A stretch of DNA of 64,000 nt. It comes from Doris montereyensis (taxonomy: Eukaryota > Mollusca > Gastropoda > Nudibranchia > Dorididae). The translations under genes were made by a program, and so were the position numbers. Positions 14,301-26,300 of the stretch are shown here, piece by piece. The stretch lies in NCBI GenBank assembly GCA_037039925.1, contig JAXRKP010002191.1:1-64000 (forward strand), in the 5' to 3' direction. How positions within the stretch are numbered: the stretch's first letter is position 1; the number at the start of each line of letters is the position of its first letter. The notes under the pieces are model-generated. The model had not been told where the DNA came from. It saw only the letters and a list, made by a program, of their open reading frames with translations, and ran no database searches.

Positions 14301-17300
14301 TACATGAAATACATGGGGGGGGGGGGGGGTTCTTTGAGAGGCGACATAACATTTATTCATGAAAATATTGTTGCAAAAAAAGTAAGTGATCTCTTTCAGG
14401 TACCATGCTGGTTATGTTTACACTGAGAAATTGAAGTCATTAACCCCTCACATAATACGAAGGAGCCACAGTGGAGTGAAGTCAAAGGCGAAATACGACA
14501 ATAAGTGACAACTCCACTAATAAAGACAGAACAAACACGCGACATTTCGGGTATAACCCTTCGTCAGACAACAAACGAGAAATATCTAGAATCTAGATCT
14601 AAGTACCACCTCAGGCACCTCTAGAAAAAATTATAGTGTAGGCTACTGGGGGAATGAACTGTCAGTGAATATGACTGCTAGTCATGACTGGATTCGTGCG
14701 AAAGACCTTGCTAATGAAACTCCTTTTTATAGGGAGCGTAGTAGCTCGGTTGGTAGCACGCTTTCTTTTCATGGCGAGGCGATGGGTGCTGACGCAGAGG
14801 TCGCGGGTTCGATCCCCATGATGGCCAGGATTTTTTCTGTCTATTCCTTGTGTTTGTCTTATCTTTGTTCCTATGGGGCTTTCATATTATCTTGTGTCAT
14901 TACATGAAATTTCAGATAAGTTGTTTACTCTCTTCCCTTATTGCATCGATAAATTTGTAATTTGTATACATTTCGCGCCTTCAGTGTAAATTTTTGCCTT
15001 GATTGATACTTCCTTTCATTCATTCTCTATCATTTCTTTCTAGACCCATGGAGATATAGATCTAGTCTTATATCTATCCTATTTTTTCGTTCTTGTTTCC
15101 CATACTCACACGGCTCTCTCCCTTTCTTTCTTCCCTGCCTTTTTTTCTTTCTTTTTCTCTCTCTCTCTCTTTTTTCTCCTTTTTACCTTTTATTACTTAC
15201 TTATTTTCATTTTTTTTTTTTATTTCATTCTAGATCTGAACCTTCCACTCTCGCTCATTCTTCACATCCCCCTCTGCTACGTTTTCTTATCATCACTGTC
15301 TTTTTCTTTCTTCTTTCTCCTTTATGTTTTTCTTCTGACATCACATTGTGTGATGCCTGAGGTAGTACTTAGATCTAGATATTTCTCGTTTGTTGCCTGA
15401 CGAAGGGTTATATCCGAAAACGTCATGTGTTTGTTCTGTCTTTATTAGTGGAATTGTCACTTATTGTCGTATTTCGCCTTTAACTCCTCACAACGACATC
15501 CTCATCAGTAAGTGCCTTGCAAAGAGATTACTCATCTCCATTGTTCTCAGTAAGTGGTGTTGCCTTGCAAAGATAGATTGGTGTTGCCTACATGTGGGTG
15601 TGGTGTTGCCTAGATCCTAGATAGTGGGTGTTGCAATAATTCTGCCATTGTTTCTATCCTGTGGTGTTGCCTACATTATGACATGGCTTCTCTACAGTGT
15701 GGTGTTGCCTACATGGTGGGTGTGGTGTTGCCTAGATAGTGGGTGTGGTGTTGCCTAGATGGTGGGTGTGGTTTGCCTAGATAGTGGGTGTGGTGTTGCC
15801 TACATAGTGGGTGTGGTGTTGCCTAGATAGTGGGTGTGGTGTTGCCTAGATAGTGGGTGTGGTGTTGCCTAGATGGGGTGTGGTGTTTGCAGAGGTGTTG
15901 CCTAGATAGTGGGTGTGGTGTTGCCTATGGCGGGTGTGGTGTTGCCTAGATAGCGGGTGTGGTGTTGCCTAGATAGTGGGTGTGGTGTTGCCTAGATGGT
16001 GGGTGTGGTGTTGCCTAGATGTGGGTGTAGTGCCTAGATGTTGTGCCTAGATAGTGGGTGTGTTCCTGGATGGCAGGTGTGGTGGCCCCTTGCATGGTGG
16101 GTGTGGTGTTGCCTAGATGGGTGTGGTGTTGCCTGATATGGTGTAGTGTTGCCTAGATGGCGGGTGTAGTGTTGCCTAGATGGCGGGTGTGGTGTTGCCT
16201 AGATGGCGGGTGTGGTGTTGCCTAGATGGCGGGTGTGGTGTTGCCTAGATGGTGGGTGTGGTTGCCAGACATGGTGTTGTGGTGGTACTAGACACCCCCG
16301 GCGGCCAATGAAATGTGGTGTTGCCTAGATGGTGGGTGTGGTGTTGCCTAGATGGAACGGTGTGGTGTTGCCTTGATGGCGGGTGTCAGTTCACAAATGT
16401 CAAGTCAAGGTGGAGGGCGTCCAAGGACTTTATTCTAAGACTTTAACCACTTCTTTGCCAGCTAATTTTCCTGTCGTTAATTGTCTAAACCCACTGTCTG
16501 GCCCCAGTTGGATTCCCACTCCAGGCAATTTTTATTCTGGCCCTCCCATCGAACCAGCGGTGAAATGGGTAGCTAGGTCTGTTCATCAAACTAGGCGAAA
16601 GTAAAGGTCGGGTGAAAAAGCAATGGCAAACTACCGCATTGTGCCTAGAAAAATAACGACTCTATTCCTGATTACCCTGCGCTCAACTCTGAGCATGGGG
16701 CGTACTTACTTTATCTCAAATCCTGGAAAGCTATGTCCAATGTCGTGTTCCTTACACGCTGTTTCTCCCCAACTCGACCCAAGTGCAAATGGGTACAAGC
16801 ACTAGTTTGAAAGTAAAATGTGTGTCAGACTTAACGCCCTATCCACGAGGTGATTAATATCCTATGTTTCTCTTCCCGCTATAGAAACCGGAATAAGCTC
16901 TAGCTCTTTGGGCCTGAAACTTTTATTGTACTTACTGTCCCATTACACAACATTTTACAGACCAACAAAATCATAAAACTGACCAAAAAAAATTACCTTT
17001 GCCGAGAGTGACGCCAGCAAGGTTGATGAGACTTCTAATACATGGCGAGTGAGAGGATGAGGTCTTCATCGCTGGCCGCATCGTCGAAGCTCTGCACTCG
17101 GTCAACCACGAACTGTGCGTGGCGGAGGAGGGCGTCCTCTGAGACGTCTGTCACGCCAGGAGGTGGCACCGTTGTCTGACGGGATACAACGCACAATGGT
17201 TGAGAAATACAATGACAGCACTTTTTGCGGTTATCTCTAGGCAAAGAAATTAAACGTAAATTGTTTCATTGAAATTTACCCGGTCCCATTACATGCGGTG

Positions 17301-20300
17301 ACCTCAGGGTGAACTAGTGAACTAAGAGGAAAACAGCAAAAAGAAAGATAAGTGATGGGAGTGAATGAGAAAGGAAAGAAGCAGCCGCCAACCGCCTACC
17401 ATAAACGAAATAAAATTGTCTAAGTTCATAGTGCAACTCCTGAAGGATACAAAACAAAAAAAGCAATCGCACATACATACAAATGTGCATACAAAGGAAA
17501 AGTCATGGACAACAGACAGACAAACCTGTATTTTGTTGAGTAAATCTTCGTACGTGGCCTCTTCATTGTTCATGGTAAACTCAATGACAACCTTGGCCAG
17601 GTGAACTTTGACCTTAACATGACTCATAACTGGTGCATACGCTCACTCAAAGCTCCATCAGGTAATATGTGCCATAACCTTAAAAAATACACAGAGAGAG
17701 AGAGAGAAAAAAAAGCGTAACTGGTTAGTTAGCTCTCCGTCATTCATGATTGAAGGTTTATGAACCGTCACATTTATAGCCCATCACATGTTTTGGGAGC
17801 TATCTATCAACCCCACACACACATGGTTGAAGGCACACTGACCATCTTCCTTCTCTGATGCAGGCTATCCCAAGCTATACTCATTTCAACCGAGTGGGCA
17901 GAATGGTGTGTTGGAGTGTCTTTCCACACAAACTATTGCTAGGATTCACACTGATCCTAAGTCCACAGCTATGTAACCGATACTTTTTTTTATGATACTT
18001 CATTAATGTAAAATACATTTTGACGTCACTTATTCATATTGATGTGAAAAGTTGTGGGGCAATATCAGAATTGCTGATACAACAGGCATTTGCACCTTGT
18101 AAAACTTGTTTAAATTAATAACCGATTATAGTCTAATATCTGGATAATGATTTTGTGTGTTGAGAGAGAGAGACAGACAGTGGAGAGAGGGAGAAAGAGG
18201 AGGAGAGAGAGAGAAGAGAGAGAGAGAGAAAAGGGAGAGAGAGAGAGAGAAGGAGAGAGAGAGAGACAGAGAAAAGAGACAGAGAGAAAGAGAGAGAGAG
18301 AGAGAGGGAGAGAGAGACAGAAAAGAGACAAAGAAAGGGAGAGATAGAGAGAAAGAGAGAGACAGAAATACAGAAAGACAGAGGATTGAGATAAAGAACA
18401 TTATTTGTATCCAAAGCACAAAATCATCAATCAGTTACCTGTAGTGATTCCTATGAGAGAAACGTTCTCCCCGTCAAAGCCTGCTATATGCCACTCATTG
18501 ATGGGACCCATGTCACAGCAAGGAACCCCATCTTTGGAGAGAATGACAAAATAATAATTTTGGTCTGTTATGTCATGCAATCAACTTTCTCTTCATAAAA
18601 TTTGTTTATTTGTCAAACAGTGCAACGACAAATTGTATCTTTCTTTAACTCTTTCAGTTCACTTCCTGAGATCATCGCCTATAGAGGATATGGTTAAAAC
18701 CAACCAACTAATCAATCGGGTACATTCACTTTTGATTAAAAATGAATATTTGAGATGCATTCACTTCTATGAGCATAACTGAATATTTGAGATGCATTCA
18801 CTTCTATGAGCATAACTGAATATTTGAGATGCATTCACTCCTGAGCATAACTGAATATCTGAGATGCATTCACTTCTATGAGCATAAATGAATATTTTAG
18901 ATACGTTTATTTCTATGTCAGTCATGAGCGATACACGAGGGCCAGATTTCACACCTGTTGCCAGTCATCAGTCAAAGGTATGGGAAGTGACCAGCGAAGC
19001 AGGCCAGACCTTGGTTTGGCTGGGTCTGACCACACTCTCAAAAACAAAACAAAAACATACATGTACGTCCTGCGTGCTTCTCGGATAAAAAAACAAACAA
19101 CGTACGCGTACGTCCTGCGCGCTTCTTTGGTTAAGATGCATTCAATTCTATGAGCATAATTGAATCTTTTAGATACATTCACTTCTATGAGCATAATTGA
19201 ATATTTTCGATGCATTCACTTCTATGAGCATAAATGAATATTTGGCTTCTTTGATTACAACTCAATACCTTAAATACATGCACTTCTTAAAAGAGAACAT
19301 CCCAAATATTCATTTTACACTCACTAATAGAATCTTTGAGTATAAATCAATATTTCAGATGCATTCACTTCTATTGAGTCTAAACGAATATTCACAACCT
19401 TTATCTATGTGGCTAAAATAAGCTTTTTAAAACCCAACTTATGTTTTGTAACCTGACTTAATGTTAGGTATACGTCGAAAAAAATGTATGACCAAATAGC
19501 ATCTGGAGCAAGAACCGTGAAAGATAGAGGACGAAATAAATAAACAAAACAGCTTATTATAACAAACAGTAAACAAATCTCCACTCCTTTTAACCAGAGT
19601 GCGGTTTTTACCACAATAATCATTAACGCCAATGACTTTTGTGTCAATATCTGTCTGTACACATTCTTCCACATACAACAGTCTCCATCAAAATGCGTAG
19701 CTTTTCAATTTGAGAAATGAGAAAATAGAGAAGAAAAAAAGGAAAAGATTTTTTTAGGAATATAACTCACCGTCCGGACTGGGATTTTCCTCAAAGATGG
19801 GTTTCAACACGCCACTGAAGTACAGCAGTTTGTTGCTCTCTATGAGACCCATGTCAAAGGGACACATGTGTCGATGTTTGTCGTACACACTGATGTTTCA
19901 ATCAGAAAAGGGGGGAAATGCATAATAAAATAAAATTGGAAAAAAATTCAAATAATTCATGCAAAAATTCCAAATACAAACAGAAATAATTGCTATTAAT
20001 TATCCAATCTCATCTATAAAATCCACTGCAAAAAATGAAAATAAATAGAGGACGTCTAAATACAAACAGACATATTTGCCATAAATTATTTGACTCCATC
20101 TATAAAATCTATTGCAGATAATCAAACTAAATTTAAAAATATTACTGAATTTAAACAAACAATAATTTTTTTTAAAATGTTAATTAATTTCAATTCAGTA
20201 TCATAGCATTTATTCAAATAATTAAAAAACTAGCGCACTATCATCATTATTTTGTTTAGTACCTGAAATTAGTAATCTTGTGGATAGGCGTTTCATCCAT

Positions 20301-23300
20301 CAAACTATCTGGATCTTCGTCACCGTTGAACAGACTGAGCCGTCCAAATCGTCAGCTTCAACGCGATCAATTCAGTGCAAGTCAATTTGATCATTGTTGA
20401 CACTAAAACATCAAATCCAGCTACAAACTAAACCACTCAAACACTCCTCCACCTGCGTCAATTCAGTGCAACAGTCATTTTACCACCCACACATGCAATT
20501 CAAGTCAGATTTGATTTGATCATTGTTGACACTAAAACATCAAATCATTTTACATACATACTACAAACTATAACCCACACGCGGTCAATTCAACATCCCC
20601 TGTGTGGCACACAGACAATGTGCATTCTTCCTATTGTAAGTTGGTGGCCGAGTGGTTAGGTTGCCGGACTAAGGACTAGGGATAATGAGGTCCTGGGTTT
20701 GATTTCTAGCAATGCTGTGCTGTGTATGCCGCTGCGTTCCTTGCCTTGGAGAAAGGCACTTAACACGCATTTTCCTCACTCGACCCTCTGTGCAAATGGG
20801 TACCAGCATCGTGCATGTCAATCGGCGTCTGACGCGCCCATGTGACGTGCTGATAACACATATTAGTGTCTGGGCCCATGCAATTAGATTTCCTACCCGC
20901 TTTCTATGATTTACTTGCAACGTATCACAGGTTATCGGCAATTGTTAGAGTTAAATCAAGCGTGGATTGTTGTTTTCATGACTCTCACCTTACGATCAGA
21001 CCAGGTTGTAAGGCAGCCTGGGGTGAACTCAGTGGGATCTTAAGGTTTTATACGTATATACGGAAATTTTCGTTACACAGAGATAGTGGGCTCTTATGTG
21101 GACCGAGTTCTAAGGAGACAAGTTCTTAGGCCGACTCCTGTAACAAAAAGTCTTGACTTTCTGGCGAAGTGTGATGTTAAGTTTTGTGGATTTAGAATCA
21201 CTGCATCCACAACCGCCATATTTCACAGGTAGATTTCAAATAGCCTGCTTTAGGGTTCGTAGCAAATAAAATCTTGGGTTAAATCAGTCAAATTGATTGG
21301 AAAATGATTGTTTTACCTGCGACCCACAAGACTTGTTATTGTTACTCATTCCTTCATTTCCGGTCATTAGATAATATGCAGTGAAAAGCCCGCCTAACCT
21401 TAGTATCGAATACTGTATCGGTACTTGATGTTACCTGCACCCAATAACCTATTGTGTAGCTTATCGTTGGGGAAAAAAAAAGTGGTAAAAAAGTAATTAT
21501 AATCATCATTAACTACGGGCATGCTTGTTGTTAATCAAACTTTGTTTTAAAAGACTCACTGCCTCCGCTGGATCTCCAGGAAACAACTTCAAGTCGGGAT
21601 CGTCCAAAAGCTTGAGACATTCTCTGCACTTCTCTTTTCCTCCTTCGGACTATTGATAACAACAGGCTCACAAATACTGAATTTAAGACAGAATTTTAGT
21701 TAATAAAAACACTTTATCTTAGAAGCAAATTGATGAAAGTATTAAAGTTAAAATATAGCTAAAATTATCCTAAAACACAAATATCTCATTAAAGTAAGTA
21801 ACTGCTAGTTTTGAAATCTTCCACACAATTTGACATCTACTGTTGAGAATTCTATTTTTATCTCTGCTGTTTCGGCTATGCATTTGATATAGAAACAACA
21901 TGCTCATCTCAGGAACATGATCATAAGTTTATTATTAGTAACTATTAACTTTGATTTTTTTTTCTTTCCCTTTCATAGAGAGAGCAGAAGTCACATTCGT
22001 TGATCCTTTCACCAGATCTAGAACATTAAAATACATGAGTTTATAAATAATATGATAATCGTATAATAATGAATTAAAGTGCAAAAGCATATATGTGCAC
22101 TGACACTAATATTCAACAAATGAGTTTGGTATTAAGAGAAGAAGAAAAAAGGAAGAGGAAGAAGGAGAAGAAGAAGAAAGAAGGAGAAGGAGAAGAAGAG
22201 AAGAAGAAGAAGAAGAAGAAAAAGAAGAAGAAGAAGAAGAAGAAGAAGAAGAAGAAGAAGAAGAAGAGGAAGAAAAAGAAGAAGAAGAAGAAGAGGAAGA
22301 GGAAGATCGTACTAAATGAGTAAACACTAAAATAAATGACATACTCTTGATTTGTCTTATCCGGAAGTCTTCCAACCGTTGCCTCTTGCTGCTGACCGTT
22401 TCATCATCTGAGTCGGCTTTCTCAGAATCTTGTGACTTGGTCACAGTTTCTGGTTTGTGTCTGAAAATCGATTGATCAAATTTTTGTTCTCTATTTAAAA
22501 AGGTGACAATGGTAAATCTTCGGTGAAGGATAATTGCACTCTGAAAACGGTTAATGTTACAAAAAATATCTATAAAATGTATATGAAATCGTTCTCACCT
22601 CTCATTGATCACAACATAAATCCATACGGTAAAAATTTCTTAAAAAGGAAGAAGTATCAGATATGCCATCCTCATTTGTCCATATTTTCCAGGTCTGTAG
22701 CAAACCAATTTTGCTCTCAAATGTTTTTTGAAAACTACAGAAACTTTAGTGGACATCACAATGGTGTGATATATAACAACATGTATTGACATTGTGCTAT
22801 ATAACAACATGTATTGACATTGTACTATATAACAACATGTATTGACATTGTGCTATATAACAACATGTATTGACATTGTACTATATAACAACATGTATTG
22901 ACATTGTGCTATATAACAACATGTATTGACATTGTGCTATATAACAACATGTATTGACATTGTGCTATATAACAACATGTATTGACATTGTACTATATAA
23001 CAACATGTATTGACATTGTACTATATAACAACATGTATTGACATTGTGCTATATAACAACATGTATTGACATTGTGCTATATAACAACATGTATTGACAT
23101 TGTACTATATAACAACATGTATTGACATTGTGCTATATAACAACATGTATTGACATTGTGCTATATAACAACATGTATTGACATTGTACTATATAACAAC
23201 ATGTATTGACATTGTACTATATAACAACATGTATTGACATTGTACTATATAACAACATGTATTGACATTGTACTATATAACAACATGTATTGACATTGTG

Positions 23301-26300
23301 CTATATAACAACATGTATTGACATTGTATTATAACAACATTCATTGACAAAACACAAAGAACAACACCTATTACACTCACTAGTCACCCTGAATAACGAT
23401 CTAAAGAGAACACAACAGCAGTACAATTAAACTAAAGTCACAAACAATTGAAAAATACTTTGAGAAATTTTGTCATTGACAGAAGTGAATGATTTGCATT
23501 CACACAGGGAAATAAACTAAACGCCAGAGGCAGTCACCCTGAATAACGATCTAAAGAGAACAGAAAGCCCAATTAAAGTAAAGTTACAGAACAATCTGTA
23601 AAAATACTTTGAGAAATTTTGTCATAAACTCAAGTTAATGGTTTGCATTCACTCAAGTTATGGACAGCATAAACTCAAGTTATAGACGCATAAACTCAAG
23701 TTATGGACATAAACTCAAGTTATGGATGCATAAACTCAAGTTATAGATGCATAAACTCAAGTTATGGATGCATAAACTCAAGTTATGGATGCATAAACTC
23801 AAGTTATGGATGCATAAACTCAAGTTATGGATGCATAAACTCAAGTTATGGATGCATAAACTCAAGTTATGGATGCATAAACTCATGGATGCATAAACTC
23901 AAGTTATGGATGCATAAACTCAAGTTATGGACGCATAAACTCAAGTTATGGATGCATAAAATTAAAGCATGTGCGTGCAGAGCAGAGCTTCTCACCTTCT
24001 GGTAAACATTGATGTGATAGCTGGTTGGCTCTCATCCACTTTATTATTGCGACCAGATTTCCGGGTTGGTGCTAGAAATGAAAAAAAAAAAAAAGCATGC
24101 GAGTTTGCAACAAAAATGATGAAGGATAGGATACATGACACAAAAATTTCTTACGTGGTTGGTCTCTTAAACATTTATTTTTGCACAATATTGAACTCAC
24201 TTTTAGATGATGGTGATCCTTTCGACTTTTTTTGACGGAGGGGGTTCAGTTTCTTCAACACAGTCATTGTCTTCTTCTTCCTCTTCATGGTCTTTCGTCT
24301 ACAGAAATATTGAAAGTAAAAATTTCAATTCAACCAATTGCAAATCATGCAACTGTCAAAACAAAGATGAGGAAAGAATAAAAGTTAAAACCGTTGAAGA
24401 AGGTGTGAAGGGGAGAAAAAAAGAGTTGCCACACAAAATGAGTACTTTATTTTCTCATGAGTACTTTATTTTCTCTCAACTCCCTCGCAAAGAGATGCGA
24501 TGACCATAGGTGTCAATATTTTCAAATCCAAAAACAGACCCTGACCACACAAACTAACTCTAACTTGCACTAAAATATTATACATTATTGTACATTAAAA
24601 AGAAATATACAATAACTCAAGGTCAAAGGGACACTGTTGATTATGCCTACTTTACCAATACACTCTCTGTATCATACAACAAAATATATTCAAATCAGGA
24701 CAGCCGATTACGATACAAATTAATTTACCTCTTTCTCTTTCGACAGAGTATTGCTTGAGCTAGATCCACCTTTGTCTGATCTTTGCTCATCAGAGGAACA
24801 TCCATTCATCTCGTTTTCATCACTGTCGTCTTTGACCTTCAGAGATTCAAAACTATTAGACGAAGGAGCATCGTTCGTTTTCTCCATTTCTCTGTTTTCA
24901 GACTCACATTGGAATTTTGAAAGCTTTCCAGCAATGTGAGTTTTAAAGTCAGCCTTTAATGGTGACCCATTTGTTACCGGCACCCCATTTACCGCAGTCT
25001 CTTCCTCTGCCTCACCCTCAGTCTTGGCAGCATCTGCCTTGACATCACCGTTTGATCCGTTCTCATCGGAGGAACCATTGGTGGTTTCATGTTTTCCATT
25101 TGTTGTTTCCAGCTTGTAAGATTCCAAAAATGGCACCACGGCAACTTCTAATTTTTTAAAGTAGCCTTTCTGTAAATGCAATAAATGAATATCATTATAT
25201 AACTACAACAGAAAGATATGTGGGATTGACTGAAAAATAAATTTTATATACACATAATATATAATATAATATGTTGAAACCACTCATAAACTCAGCACAA
25301 GACGAGCAAATTACTTCAAATGGGGCACCCTAGTTAGCATACATTATAATTATCATTTCAAATCAGTGCACAATAGATGAAGATGAAGAAAATGTGAAGG
25401 TCAAGAAACTATGGAAGCAAAATTGTCGGACCAATGCCCAATCACAAAGAAAAGATCACGACTTAGTCTTATCTAGCAGAGTAAGGTCGAGACTTATAGT
25501 GTAGAATCCAGATCAGCTATCAGCTTCATCTCTTACGCTGCACGTCAAGATTGACAGACAACAGTCATAGCGTATTTTGAACCAAGTCGGGCCGCGATTT
25601 TCATTTTATAAGAATTTCAAACCGCCTCTTATTCAACACAGCTATTTCTTTGCTGGTGGATACAAAATATATGCTCAGATTCTAGCAACTCATGATGTCA
25701 CCCCCCACCCATGCTTGCTGCTGCTGGACTTTCGTAATTGGCCACACTGTCATTACTTGGTGTTATTTCTTTTTATGGTTATATATGGCCGCCAATCTTT
25801 TCAAATAAAAACCAAAACTCTGACTGCACTAACTAATTCAAACTTTGCACTAGCCCGTAATATTCCAGTAAACATTGATGCTTTACTTGAATTAACCTCA
25901 TTTAAAGCAGATAACAAAAATCCACCGATCACTGGCCCTTCTGGTGAAGTGTGACGGCCATTTTGCGAACTCAGAAAGGTGACTCCAGACTATCACACAA
26001 ATGTCTCTGCTGAATCTCTGACTTTAACCTAAGATTTCATCCAAAAATAAACAGTTAACCCTTGTAACTTAGATAATGATATAAAGATGAATTTTAAGTC
26101 TGTATCCCAGTACAAGTGCAGATTCACCGATTGTACATCATTTATCCCCAGCGGGCCATTTCATTCAAAGAGTTCTCAACTTTTCGGGGGAGCACACAGT
26201 ACACCACAAACCTGTTGGGTTTTTACGTACTAATAATAATACATTAATTACAGAGCGCCTGACATCCACCAATGTTGCTCGATGGCGCTGTACAATCAAA

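Noticed and set aside
14740..14830. A tRNA gene with clear A- and B-box words.
   Set aside because: The anticodon arm and acceptor stem cannot be folded, and a related copy with the same downstream body exists, so it is a SINE-type module.
14540..15430. Hammerhead-ribozyme-like core in the TIR arms (CTGACGA, GGG...CCC stem, GAAA, TGTC).
   Set aside because: The order and a plausible stem II are present, but the sequence 5' of CTGA and 3' of GTC are not complementary, so stem I cannot form, and stem III would have no loop.
18110..18444. Several 70-97 codon frames on both strands.
   Set aside because: Produced by the (GA)n microsatellite.
22093..22444. Poly-Lys and poly-Ser open frames.
   Set aside because: Generated by the (GAA)n tract; the only real coding here is DNMT1 exon 7 on the minus strand.
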